Positions 1 through 8,490 of a stretch of 64,000 nucleotides of DNA are shown here, piece after piece. The DNA comes from Candidatus Colwellia aromaticivorans. GTDB lineage: Bacteria > Pseudomonadota > Gammaproteobacteria > Enterobacterales > Alteromonadaceae. The translations under genes and the position numbers were made by a program. How positions within the stretch are numbered: position 1 is the first letter of the stretch; the number at the start of each line of letters is the position of its first letter. Where the stretch lies: NCBI RefSeq assembly GCF_003333305.1, contig NZ_QOLD01000004.1, forward strand, positions 20,210 to 84,209, written 5' to 3'. The notes below the pieces were generated by a model that was given only the letters and a program-made list of their open reading frames with translations, did not search any database and was not told the origin of the DNA.

Positions 1-170
1 GTTTGCTAATAAGCTCCCGAAGGGCGAGTACCTAGTAAAAAGTAAAGGCTTATATACAGCGTTATTGATTTTGATAATGGAATAACCATTATCTTTAATT
101 AAATCCTTGCCTTTAAGCCTTTTAATTCTCGCTGAGCGGGAAATAACTTAACAGACTTGGTATTACATAC
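1..170. repeat. Degenerate MITE-like segment at window edge
   Basis: No gene is visible in the first 200 bases. The stretch from about 45 to 155 resembles the interior of the MITE at 6699-6958: a TTATA-CAGCGTTATTGAT-like block, then CCTTGCCT, then an AAGCCTTTTAATTC-like block, with AAGGCTTA and TAAGCCTT forming arms. No clear TACCC/GGGTA terminus is seen, and the left end may lie outside the window. The assignment to the MITE family is an inference from by-eye similarity. Confidence 0.3.
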
Positions 171-200
171 CTTGGCCTAGGGCGTTGCTCTATGTGCGAT

Positions 201-752
201 TTACTTCTTTAATCGCAAACCTGTTTTTTTCAGTATTGCTGTGCTGGTTAACATATCATTATTCTTGGTGATAGAGTTTTGACTTGAATCATTGTTACGT
301 GTAACCAATATTTCTTTTAACAATTCTTTGATCTGACCCCTATACTGGGTTATTTCTTCTTGAGTTTTTCCGTGCACCATGGCAAATAAATTGTAATTCC
401 ATTCAGGTAAAAAACGTGGTCTTAAGTAGCAATGGCTAACAAAAGGCAATTGACCAACTGCATCGCCGAATTTTTCAGCGTGTTCATCATCAATATCCCA
501 TACGGTCATCCCGTTAAATTGGTAGCCTAATTTATAGTGATTAGGTACAGCAGCAATACGCCTAATAATGCCGCGCTCTTGCATACTTTTAGTTAGGGTA
601 AGTACTTGCTCAACACTAAGGTTCATTTGTTCGGCAATGGCGTGATATGGCTTTTCAATAATGGGAATACCATTTTGAGTTAATAAAATATATTGCCTTT
701 CCTGCTCGGTAAGGTTTTCTTTTGTTATGTGTTCTTTAGTGTCTGTAGACAT
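201..752 (-). CDS. nirH: Siroheme decarboxylase subunit NirH
   Basis: A 183-residue Lrp/AsnC-like protein of the NirD/L/G/H family. These proteins together decarboxylate siroheme to 12,18-didecarboxysiroheme, an intermediate of heme d1, the cofactor of cytochrome cd1 nitrite reductase, in the cytoplasm. An N-terminal winged-helix-like part (residues about 15-65) ends in RGIIRRIAAVPNHYKLGY. The C-terminal part carries LRPRFLPEWNYNLFAMVHG, the signature shared with the NirL half of the upstream nirDL. It is the last gene of the nirCFDLGH run in the window, 66 bp after nirG. The polar C-terminal tail (residues about 150-183) looks non-conserved. NirH and NirL are hard to tell apart by eye; position decides the name. 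Confidence 0.85.
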   Translation of the reverse strand: MSTDTKEHITKENLTEQERQYILLTQNGIPIIEKPYHAIAEQMNLSVEQVLTLTKSMQERGIIRRIAAVPNHYKLGYQFNGMTVWDIDDEHAEKFGDAVGQLPFVSHCYLRPRFLPEWNYNLFAMVHGKTQEEITQYRGQIKELLKEILVTRNNDSSQNSITKNNDMLTSTAILKKTGLRLKK

Positions 753-818
753 AATGTAAACTCTTTTGACTGTGGTGTTTTACTTACTTATTAACAAGCT
801 AATTTGTTATACAACTAG

Positions 819-1310
819 CTATACCGGTAAGTATAAACAGACATAAAATTCTTTTAATTTAGGTACATTAAGCACTTTTAAGCCAGTTTTATTTTCAATG
901 GCTTGAACTACTTGCTCAATTTCTTCAGCCGATTCAGTGGCGATAACAAACCACATATTATAGTCATGATCTCGGCGGTAGTTATGAGCAATTTGATCAA
1001 AGCTATTGACTTGCTCGGTGACAAAGTCAAAATCTTCTTCGGGTACCGATAAGGCAGCTAAGGTAAACGCGCCACCTAAACTTGCTGCGTCAAACATAGG
1101 GCCAAAACGGGTCAGTACTTCTTCACTGCGTAAATTATTTAAGCACGCAATGACTTCTTCCTCAGTGCTTGATACTTCTTCGGCAATTTGCGCAAAAGGG
1201 CGTTCACACACGGGTAAGCCATGTTGTAATAGGTTAATTAAGCTTTTTTCTAAGGGTGATAGCTCAACAGTTTGGCATTTTCTTCTTTTGCTTATGCTGC
1301 TCTTATCCAT
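819..1310 (-). CDS. nirG: Siroheme decarboxylase subunit NirG
   Basis: A 163-residue NirD/L/G/H-family protein of the D/G type. The helix-turn-helix-like N-terminus leads into EVLTRFGPMFDAASLGG, and the C-terminal ferredoxin-like part carries QIAHNYRRDHDYNMWFVIA. By family knowledge it takes part in siroheme decarboxylation for heme d1 assembly. Its start overlaps the 3' end of nirDL by 8 bp, which suggests translational coupling. It matches the N-terminal half of NirDL in motif order, as expected for D/G paralogues. Confidence 0.85.
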   Translation of the reverse strand: MDKSSISKRRKCQTVELSPLEKSLINLLQHGLPVCERPFAQIAEEVSSTEEEVIACLNNLRSEEVLTRFGPMFDAASLGGAFTLAALSVPEEDFDFVTEQVNSFDQIAHNYRRDHDYNMWFVIATESAEEIEQVVQAIENKTGLKVLNVPKLKEFYVCLYLPV

Positions 1311-2391
1311 GGGCTTGTCCTTGTTCTATTACTTTACTGCTTTGTGTTTTACCGCTTTTTTCTTTACCGTAACGAGCACCGTGTTGCTTGTATGCTTTAA
1401 AGCTAAATAGCACGTCTTTTTGAATAGCCTCAAGGCCTAGTTGTTCGGTAATTTGGCTAATTTGTTCTAACACTAGCGCTCTGTCGGTGCCATGAATCAT
1501 GCAAAATAAATTGTAAGGCCAATCAGGTAGACGGCGAGGGCGCTGATAACACAGTGAAACTGGATCACACTTCGCTAATTCTAGGGCAACGCCATCCATG
1601 TCGTCATTAGGTATATTCCAAACCACCATGGCATTGGCGTTATATCCTAGTTTTCTATGTTTAATGACTAAACCAAAACGGCGAATTAGCCCTTCTTCTC
1701 GCCAAAGAGAAATTTGCATTAGCACTTGTTGCTCTGTCAATACGAGTTGCTGAGCAATAACTTGGTAAGGGTTTAAATGTGTTGGTAGGCCTTTTTCAAT
1801 GGCGCTACGTAGCGCTATTTTTTCAATTTCAGTTAAGCGAGCAGTTGTGTCATTTTGCTTAAGGGAAACTAGAGTGTCTTCTTGATTCGAAGTAGGGCTT
1901 TCTTTGCCAGTAACATTGATGCTAAACGCTAAATCAATATGGTATGAAGCTTCCATTGGTAAGACTAAAACAGCTAAGCCTGTCAGTAATTCAATATTTG
2001 CTAAGGTGTTATTAAGTGCCACCATATCGCTTGCCGTTACCACAAACCATAAATTATAAGTATGCTCTCTGCCGTAGTTATGATTCACTTGGTCAAATTT
2101 ATTAACAATACTGGCAATTTTATCTAGGTCTTTTTCTGGCACAGCAAGTGCAGCTAATGTGCTTGCGCCTGCTTTTTTATGATCAAACACGGGCCCAACA
2201 CGTGATAGTACTTCTTTGCTGTTGAGATCATCAACGGCTTGAAATACTTCCGGCTCATTCGTGAAGATATTAACTTGAGCCAGTTGCTCAGCAATTGTTT
2301 TATAAGGCTGGCTAGTAAGGGGGAAACCCTTTTGGCTATTATTAATAATGTCTTGCTGTAATTGACTAATTGCTACTGTTTCTTTAGTCAT
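1303..2391 (-). CDS. nirDL: Fused siroheme decarboxylase NirD-NirL
   Basis: A 362-residue fusion of two NirD/L/G/H modules, each about 150-170 residues. The first (residues about 1-160) has RVGPVFDHKKAGASTLAALA and NHNYGREHTYNLWFVV, the D/G type. After a polar linker (about 165-185) the second half has EEGLIRRFGLVIKHRKLGY and RPRRLPDWPYNLFCMIHG, the L/H type. NirDL fusions are known in other denitrifiers and act as siroheme decarboxylase. The ATG lies 2 bp after the nirF stop and the 3' end overlaps nirG, so the genes are very probably one transcript. The C-terminal 30 residues are basic and look unconserved. Confidence 0.88.
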   Translation of the reverse strand: MTKETVAISQLQQDIINNSQKGFPLTSQPYKTIAEQLAQVNIFTNEPEVFQAVDDLNSKEVLSRVGPVFDHKKAGASTLAALAVPEKDLDKIASIVNKFDQVNHNYGREHTYNLWFVVTASDMVALNNTLANIELLTGLAVLVLPMEASYHIDLAFSINVTGKESPTSNQEDTLVSLKQNDTTARLTEIEKIALRSAIEKGLPTHLNPYQVIAQQLVLTEQQVLMQISLWREEGLIRRFGLVIKHRKLGYNANAMVVWNIPNDDMDGVALELAKCDPVSLCYQRPRRLPDWPYNLFCMIHGTDRALVLEQISQITEQLGLEAIQKDVLFSFKAYKQHGARYGKEKSGKTQSSKVIEQGQAHG

Positions 2392-2393
2392 GA

Positions 2394-3647
2394 TTATAAC
2401 CCTATTTGATGTGCGCGATTGGTGAAAAAGATACCGCTAGGACTTGATGATTTAAGTGTTTTTTGTAAGGTTTGTGTTTTTGTGTCGTATATTTGAATTT
2501 CATTACTGTCGCGTACTGACATCCATACGTGTTCGCCACGGGGTGTAAACTCCATATGTAAAACAGCAGGGCCAGGCGTTAAGGTTTTTACTAATTCAAA
2601 GGTTTCGGTATTAAATACTTGAATAGTATTGTTATCAGGGTAAGCAAAGTTAACCCATATTTGGCGGTTATCAGGCTGAGCCATAACAAATATTGGCTGG
2701 CTATGAGCCGGGATTTCTGTCACTTGTTCCCATGTTTTAGTATTTACTACTAAGACGCTATGTTGACCCACTGCAGGCATAAAAGCGTAATCGCCAGCGA
2801 TTGCCCAGCCTTCTAAATGCGGCATTTTATAAACGGGTAGTTTCTGCTGGCCTTTACCGTAATTAGGTAAAATGCGTTTAACACCTTTTTCTATATGCCA
2901 TAAGTCAATAAGCGCCATGCCGTCTTCGCCAAATAAACCCGCTATGTAATAGCGACCGTCAGGGCTGATTAACGCATCGTAAGGGAATAAGCCAATATCA
3001 GTGAACTTAGTTAACTTAGGCATAGCTTTAGGTGTTTTGTTTTTCACAATATCAGAAAAATCAGCAACCCATATTTCATGGCTATCAAATAAGCTAAAGA
3101 CAAATTTGTTGTTTGGTGCATCAACTAAGCCAACTACTTTAGAGCGAACTGGGCTACCATCTTTATTTTTAGGCTTAGTCGTTAAAATTGAACTGTCGAT
3201 AGTGGCGACTAATTCAAGGGTTTCACTGTTAAAGACTTTAATGCCGCCAGGGGTGTAGTTTGATACGGCAACTAATTTACCGTCTTGGCTAATTGCGCCG
3301 CCAATACTATTGCCTGACTGCATTACCCGTTTGGCAATTTTATCTTTAAGAATATCAATTTTAGTTAAACCGCCATCACGGCCAAAAACATAGGCATAGC
3401 GTTGGTCACGTGAATAAACAATTGAGGCGTGAGATAAGTCACCTAAACCGTCAATTTCTGCTAATACTTCTTGATGGGTATGGTTAACAATTTGCACTTG
3501 GCCTGTGGCGCGTTCAATAACAACACCCATATCACCTGTTGCACGCAACGGTGCTTGAGCAATTTCATTAGGTGTATGACTAACGCAAGCTGCAATAACG
3601 CTAGAGAGTATTGCAATGCTTGCTAGTTTTATTAATTTAGTATTCAT
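2394..3647 (-). CDS. nirF: Heme d1 biosynthesis protein NirF
   Basis: A 417-residue eight-bladed beta-propeller protein related to the d1 domain of NirS. Family knowledge places NirF late in heme d1 synthesis, where it binds a d1 precursor in the periplasm. A signal peptide ends in VIAAC, with Cys21 as a lipobox cysteine, so it is probably membrane-anchored. Blade-like repeats include YAYVFGRDGGLTKIDI, FPYDALISPDGRYYIAGLFG and AVLHMEFTPRGEHVWMSVRD, which resemble NirS. I chose the ATG at 3647 over the one at 3662 because AAGGA sits 7 bases upstream of it. The gene lies between nirC (54 bp upstream) and nirDL (2 bp downstream). Confidence 0.88.
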   Translation of the reverse strand: MNTKLIKLASIAILSSVIAACVSHTPNEIAQAPLRATGDMGVVIERATGQVQIVNHTHQEVLAEIDGLGDLSHASIVYSRDQRYAYVFGRDGGLTKIDILKDKIAKRVMQSGNSIGGAISQDGKLVAVSNYTPGGIKVFNSETLELVATIDSSILTTKPKNKDGSPVRSKVVGLVDAPNNKFVFSLFDSHEIWVADFSDIVKNKTPKAMPKLTKFTDIGLFPYDALISPDGRYYIAGLFGEDGMALIDLWHIEKGVKRILPNYGKGQQKLPVYKMPHLEGWAIAGDYAFMPAVGQHSVLVVNTKTWEQVTEIPAHSQPIFVMAQPDNRQIWVNFAYPDNNTIQVFNTETFELVKTLTPGPAVLHMEFTPRGEHVWMSVRDSNEIQIYDTKTQTLQKTLKSSSPSGIFFTNRAHQIGL

Positions 3648-3701
3648 CAGTAATCCTTTCATGGTGCTATTATCTAATATATTTACTATTTAATCTTTGG
3701 T

Positions 3702-4058
3702 TTACTGTTTAGCTATTTTTCCTGCTTTTAATTGTTGGGAAATCCACAACACTTCTTGTTCAGTTAATAGGTTTTTCCATGGCGGCATGGCAGTTCCTGC
3801 ACGGCCATATAAAATTGTATTTTGTAAAAAAAGAAGAGGTTTTCCTTCAAGGTTTTCAGGTAATAAAGCTGGCCCTAATCCGCCTTTCAATGTCATGCCA
3901 TGGCATGAGCCACAATCTTGCTTCACTATATGAGTTAGCTGTGCTTTTCGTGTATTTGATAATGACTTGTCATTAGCATAACTTTGACTTGTTAGTATCA
4001 AAAATGTAGCCACTATAGCTGTGATACGACAAGTACGATTAATTATAGGTGAACTCAT
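3702..4058 (-). CDS. nirC: Small periplasmic cytochrome c (NirC / c55x type)
   Basis: A 118-residue single-heme cytochrome c with an N-terminal signal peptide (residues about 1-28). The heme motif CGSCH lies around residues 53-57. A later stretch, GRAGTAMPPWKNLLTEQEV, supplies the likely Met ligand. NirC proteins of nir clusters pass electrons during d1 maturation or to NirS. It is the first gene of the minus-strand nirCFDLGH operon, and an FNR/DNR-like box lies about 120 bp upstream. The name rests on family resemblance and context. Confidence 0.78.
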   Translation of the reverse strand: MSSPIINRTCRITAIVATFLILTSQSYANDKSLSNTRKAQLTHIVKQDCGSCHGMTLKGGLGPALLPENLEGKPLLFLQNTILYGRAGTAMPPWKNLLTEQEVLWISQQLKAGKIAKQ

Positions 4059-4174
4059 ATTAACTACCCAAACACTGCTTTTTACTTTATGTGTATTCTA
4101 CAGAGAAGGAGAATAGTGTTTTTTGCCTAAGATCATCTTTTCGAGCATAAAGATAGAACAAAAGGCAGCCTTTA

Positions 4175-4188
4175 TTGATTTAAATCAG
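4175..4188. promoter_or_regulatory. FNR/DNR-like box upstream of nirC
   Basis: TTGAT-TTAA-ATCAG matches the TTGAT-N4-ATCAA dyad of the FNR/ANR/DNR family in 9 of 10 half-site positions. It sits 117-130 bp upstream of the nirC start codon, so anaerobic or NO-dependent activation of the heme d1 genes is plausible. No such regulator gene is in the window. Confidence 0.6.
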
Positions 4189-4268
4189 CAAACATTAAAA
4201 ATGATGAAATGTTGACTGTGTTTTTTGGAAGTGTAAAGCTAGCTATCCTGCAATAAAATCATAATATA

Positions 4269-4626
4269 TACCCGTTCCACTTGAAGGTGCATGATTCAGC
4301 TGGAATTAGAAACGCCTTAGGCAAGGCATTGATTGAAGAGAATGGTTGTTCAGGATAATGTGCTCCTGCATTATCTAATAAGCTACATCCATGTAGCGCC
4401 ATTCTCGAAATCAATAACGCAGCATAAAGCGTTTATAAACCAGCCCTTTGGGGAAGGCTGAGCAAATCATACTCTGCGTTACATTTCTTTTTAAGGGCGC
4501 TACATGGATGTAGCTTATTAGAGAATGCAGGAGCATATTCTCCTGAATAACCCTTAATAAAAAAATGTGCCTTGATTATGAGTCACTCAGTCTTCCTGAA
4601 ACGAGCATCTTCAAGTGGATCGGGTA
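4269..4626. mobile_element. MITE with two inverted double-hairpin modules
   Basis: A 358-bp non-coding element bounded by long inverted ends. The left end reads TACCCGTTCCACTTGAAGGTGC and the right end mirrors it with two mismatches. TA flanks both sides, as a target duplication. Inside are two copies of a roughly 49-nt double-hairpin module in opposite orientations (complement 4349-4397, and 4499-4547). It fills most of the nirC-TonB receptor gap (4059-4763). No transposase is encoded, so it would depend on an enzyme made elsewhere. Confidence 0.75.
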
Positions 4627-4763
4627 TATACCTTTTTTAAATGAATATTCGGCGTTCAGTCAAAGTCACTTCTTTTTTGACATTGATCATATTGTCGTTT
4701 TTCTTTTGCTTTATAAATATCAGAAATTATCTATAAATAAATCTAAGTACAAAGGATCGAGAA

Positions 4764-7269
4764 ATGTTTAAAAAATCGTTATTAGCTGTTGCATTAGCTA
4801 GCGTGTTATTACCTAGCACTTATAGTGTTGCTGAAGATGATGTTGTTCACCAAGGTATTGATGAAATTTTTGAGACTTTGGTTGTTATCGGTAAAACACC
4901 ACGTAAGGTAGAAGATGTTGTTGGTGCAGTATCGGTTATTAATAGTGAATTAATAGATAAACAATTAGTACATGATATTGCCGATTTACTCCGTTATGAA
5001 GTGGGTATTAATGTTGTTAGTTCGGGTAGTCGTTTTGGTAATTCTAGCGTTGCAATCAGAGGTATTTCGGGTAACCGTATAGCGACCGAGATTGATGGTG
5101 TACCTGTAGCAGATCAATTTAATATTGGTAGCTATTCTAATTCAGGTAGAAATTATATTGATCCTGATTTGATCAAACAAGTTGAAATACTCCGTGGGCC
5201 AGCATCAAGTACCTATGGCAGTGACGCTATTGGTGGCGTGATTTCTTTTATTACCAAAAAACCAACAGATCTGTTAAGCCAAACTGACAATGATTTTTAT
5301 TTAGGGCTTAAGACAGGTTATTACTCTGTTGACGACAGTAATTCGGTATCAGTGAATACTGCTTTTGGTAATGAGTCATCGAGTTTACTTATTTCTGGCT
5401 CTCTTCGTAAAGGCCATGAGTTTGATAGTAATACCTCAAGTGATATAGAAAAAGATGTTCAGGACAATGAAATACAGGCATTTTTAGTCAAATATTTTTA
5501 TCAAATATCTGATAACCAAGAACTCAGCTTTAGCTATGATTACTTTAAGCGCTCAGCACAAACAGATTTACAATCAATTTTAGGTTTAGGGCGTTTTAAA
5601 TCAACCTCTTTACTGTTAGGCGATGATGAAACCAAACGAGAAAATTTTGTAGTGAGTTATGATTTTGTGCTTGATGCTCCTTGGTTAGAAGGGGGAGTAA
5701 TTCGCTATTATGATCAAAATACCGACACCGTGCAATTAACCGATGAACAAAGAGCTGAAACGAGTAGAGGAACGGGTTTAACAAATGGCTTTCATTACGA
5801 CAGAGATTTTTTCTTTGAACAAAGATTACAAGGATTAAGAGCCAACTTATATACGAATATCGATTCAAGCTTTGCTACACAACACATTGGTTATGGTATT
5901 GAGTTTAGTAAGAATAAAACTGAAGAATTACGAAATGGCTTAAAAACAACTATTGCGACAGGTGATTCAACCAATAATATTTTAACAGAAGAATTCCCAG
6001 TAAGAGACTTTCCTATTTCAGAAGTTGAAGAGTTAGGTGTCTACATTAATGATGAAATAAGTATTGATGGTACAGCTATTACCATTATTCCAGCGATACG
6101 TTACGATAAATATAAATTAACGCCTAAGCCTGACGATATATATTTAGCGGATAACCCTAGCACTACCGTGGTAAATATTAGTGAAGATAGTGTGTCTCCA
6201 AAGTTAGGCGTAGTATATCAAGTAAATAGCGATAATAAGCTTTATGTGCAATATGCTAAAGGCTTTAGAGCACCACCATTTGAAGATGCCAATATTGGTT
6301 TAGATATTCCCCTGTTCAAAATACGGGCAATACCTAACCCTGATCTAAAATCAGAAACTACCGATGGCTATGAAATTGGTTATAACTATAGTGGTATTAA
6401 GCATAAAGTTGATTTAGTGGGTTTCTATAATGATTATCAAGACTTTATTCAAACGAAAGTGAATTTAGGTTTTGATCCAACGGTTGGACGCGTTATTTTC
6501 CAATCGCAAAATATAAATCGTGCAGAAATTTATGGGGTTGAATTGAGTTACCAAGGCCACTTTGACAACTTACTAACGGATAGTGATAGCATTACTACCT
6601 ATGTGAATATGTTTTGGAGTAAAGGTGAGAATAAGGAAACCAATCAACCATTAAATGAAATTGAACCCAATCATGCCCTATTAGGTGTGCAATGGTTATA
6701 CCCGTTACCAATCAAGATGCATATTTCAGAGTGCTTGAGCTATTTCAATTCAAGGCGCTGTGATGAAATAATGGTTGTTCCATTATAAGTCACAGCAACG
6801 ATGAAGTGATGTTGCTCAAACGCTTCTTTGATGGGTTTAAAATGACTTTATACGGCGTTAAATAATCAAACCATAGAATGACTATGCTTAACTTATTCTC
6901 CTTGCCTAAAGTCATTTTAATTCCCACTGAAATCCTGCACTTTGAATGGTAATGGGTATAAGTGCCAATGAAAGTGTCTCTGTTGAGTTGAATGCAAACA
7001 TTGTTGACGCTAAATCTGATATTGACGATCCAAATGCGGGAGATCCTGAAACCGAGTTGGCAACAACTAAGGGTTATGCCACATTTGACTTGATTGCTAA
7101 TTATCACTTTAATGGGCAGCTAACCATAGCAGCAGCGGTCAATAACCTTACTGATCGCCAGTATTGGCGTTGGTCTGATGTGAATGGGTTTGCAGCAAGT
7201 GACCCGTTATTAGCAACCTTAGCTGCACCAGGTGTAAATGCCTCGTTGCAACTAAAGTATACTTGGTAA
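4764..7269 (+). pseudogene. TonB-dependent heme/hemoglobin-type receptor, interrupted by a MITE
   Basis: An outer-membrane receptor gene in two parts. Part one (4764-6698) encodes a signal peptide, a TonB-box-like segment ETLVVIG, the plug domain (residues about 45-165, with RGISGNRIATEIDGVPV and VEILRGPASSTYGSDAIGG) and most of the barrel, including FRAPPFEDANIG and PNPDLKSETTDGYEIGY, features of heme/hemoglobin receptors. A 260-bp MITE then adds a stop at 6786-6788. Removing 6699-6960 rejoins TGG-TTA with AGT-GCC in frame and gives 747 residues, ending in the barrel's aromatic C-terminus LQLKYTW. The allele should be non-functional because the last strands are lost. The ligand is inferred from family motifs only. 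Confidence 0.85.
6699..6958. mobile_element. MITE inserted in the TonB receptor gene
   Basis: A 260-bp element with ends TACCCGTTACCAATCAAGATGCA and its near inverse at 6936-6958. The dinucleotide TA occurs at 6697-6698 and again at 6959-6960, the target duplication. Exact removal of the element plus one TA restores the receptor reading frame, which fixes the boundaries. It belongs to the same family as 4269-4626 and 45426-45733 but lacks the double-hairpin module. Confidence 0.88.
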
Positions 7270-7288
7270 GGTCCCTTCGACCCTTCGA

Positions 7289-7601
7289 CCCTTCGACAAG
7301 CTCAGGGCAAGCGGTAAATAGTCAGGGCAAGCGGTAAATAGTCAGGGCAAGCGGTAAATAGTCAGGGCAAGCGGTAAATAGTCAGGGCAAGCGGTAAATA
7401 GTCAGGGCAAGCAGTAAATAGTCAGGGCAAGCGGTAAATAGTTAGGGCAAGCGGTAGATAGATTAAGTAGTAGATAGTTAGTTCAGCTCAGACGGTAAAT
7501 AGTTCCGCTCAGGAGAAACGGGAACTTCTGAGTAGATCTAATCATTCTGAGCAGTTTGGGTCACCCTTCGCACTTCCGTTCATCCTGAGCTTGTCGAAGG
7601 G
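7289..7601. repeat. Inverted CTTCGAC repeat pair around the minisatellite
   Basis: CCCTTCGACAAGCTCAGG at 7289-7306 recurs as its exact inverse CCTGAGCTTGTCGAAGGG at 7584-7601. The left copy is preceded by two extra CCCTTCGA units. The same motif is dispersed in the clusters near 42.7, 46.9 and 54.8 kb. Confidence 0.85.
7301..7460. repeat. 20-bp minisatellite, 8 units
   Basis: Eight head-to-tail 20-bp units of the form GTCAGGGCAAGCGGTAAATA. The first and last units are slightly divergent and one internal G-to-A change occurs. Decayed units continue to about 7500. The array lies between oppositely oriented CTTCGAC-type repeats (7289-7306 and 7584-7601). There are no spacers, so it is not a CRISPR. 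It fills most of the gap between the receptor remnant and the hemerythrin gene. Confidence 0.95.
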
Positions 7602-7611
7602 CCATATTCAG

Positions 7612-8178
7612 CTATTTTATTCCACGTTCGTTAAGGTATTCGCTATATTCTTTATCAGTGCCATTAATATGATTAATTAACCAAACAGTTAAAAATTCGC
7701 TAATATCTTTTAAAGCATCGTGACCTTTTTCATTATATAAATCGACAAAACCATTTACTTGAGCAATCATTTCTTGATGCTTGGCTTGATGAGCAACAAA
7801 GTCAGGGTAATCATTATCACGCATCATTTTTTCTTCTCGTTTAAAATGATATTTAGTGTAATCAATTAACGCTTCTAGTGCTTCTTTTTCAAACGCTTCA
7901 CTCATGTCGTGATCATAGGCAACAGTAAATTGATTTAATAACTTGATTAGCTCTTTATGATCTTCATCGATAAAGGCAATACCTACACTGAACTCATCTT
8001 TCCACTTAATTTGATTAGACTCGGCTGATTTTTTATAAAAAAGAGGAATAAGCAATAAAGCGCCAATTAATACCCAAGAGACAGGGTTACTGAAACTTGA
8101 TAAAAAGCCAAGAAATATAATGACAATAATAAGACCTATTGCCATGGCGTAAATAAAAGATTTAGTACGTTTGTTCAT
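7612..8178 (-). CDS. Membrane-anchored bacteriohemerythrin
   Basis: A 188-residue protein with two N-terminal membrane segments (residues about 8-27 and 32-48) and a C-terminal hemerythrin domain (about 58-185). All diiron ligands of the family are in place: His74, His111-x3-Glu115, His130-x3-His134 and His170-x4-Asp175. Such domains bind O2 reversibly and in some bacteria NO. It is transcribed divergently from nirS, 312 bp apart, with the FNR-like boxes in the shared gap. A role in handling O2 or NO during nitrite respiration is an inference from location. Confidence 0.85.
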   Translation of the reverse strand: MNKRTKSFIYAMAIGLIIVIIFLGFLSSFSNPVSWVLIGALLLIPLFYKKSAESNQIKWKDEFSVGIAFIDEDHKELIKLLNQFTVAYDHDMSEAFEKEALEALIDYTKYHFKREEKMMRDNDYPDFVAHQAKHQEMIAQVNGFVDLYNEKGHDALKDISEFLTVWLINHINGTDKEYSEYLNERGIK

Positions 8179-8307
8179 TTTACTTCCTTCTGTTATTTCT
8201 GCAATAAAGCCCTTACTTTAAATAGGGTTAAATTATTAGGATTGATTCTTAATCAAAGGATATTCTAAGTTTTTTTACTGTAAAGCACAGCGTTAACTTT
8301 CGATTTA

Positions 8308-8321
8308 TTGACCTTGATCAA
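8308..8321. promoter_or_regulatory. FNR/DNR-like box 1 upstream of nirS
   Basis: TTGAC-CTTG-ATCAA matches the TTGAT-N4-ATCAA dyad with one change. It lies 170-183 bp before the nirS ATG and 130 bp before the divergent hemerythrin start. It could serve either gene. Confidence 0.55.
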
Positions 8322-8356
8322 CTTGTTTTACTATTAGTTATCATTTTTTAAAAATA

Positions 8357-8370
8357 TTGATCTGCATCAC
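8357..8370. promoter_or_regulatory. FNR/DNR-like box 2 upstream of nirS
   Basis: TTGAT-CTGC-ATCAC matches the same dyad with one change in the right half. Its centre is 49 bp from the centre of box 1 and about 127 bp before the nirS ATG. Two sites suggest strong anaerobic or NO-linked control; this is an inference from motif and context. Confidence 0.55.
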
Positions 8371-8490
8371 ATAAATGTAACTCAAATAAAGAGATAGTTA
8401 CATTTAGAAACATTTAGTGCCTGTATTTTTTGAAAAGAACAGGTATTAGCAAATAAAGACGAAAATAAAATAATATCTGGAGAGTAACCG

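Noticed and set aside
1006..1410. Plus-strand reading frame of 134 codons
   Set aside because: It is antisense to nirG and nirDL, with no ribosome site and no recognisable motif.
4640..4763. Fur box for the heme-type receptor
   Set aside because: No convincing GATAATNATTATC-like palindrome was found in the remaining promoter region.
6790..7107. Minus-strand frame across the MITE and receptor 3' end
   Set aside because: It crosses the insertion boundary and has no motif; the plus-strand receptor explains the coding signal.
7301..7460. CRISPR array
   Set aside because: The 20-bp units are contiguous with no unique spacers and no cas genes are present. The same applies to the 50-, 30- and 26-bp arrays.
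8242..8256. TTGATTCTTAATCAA as an FNR box
   Set aside because: The half sites are right but the spacer is 5 rather than 4 bases, so it is kept only as a dyad worth testing for the hemerythrin gene.
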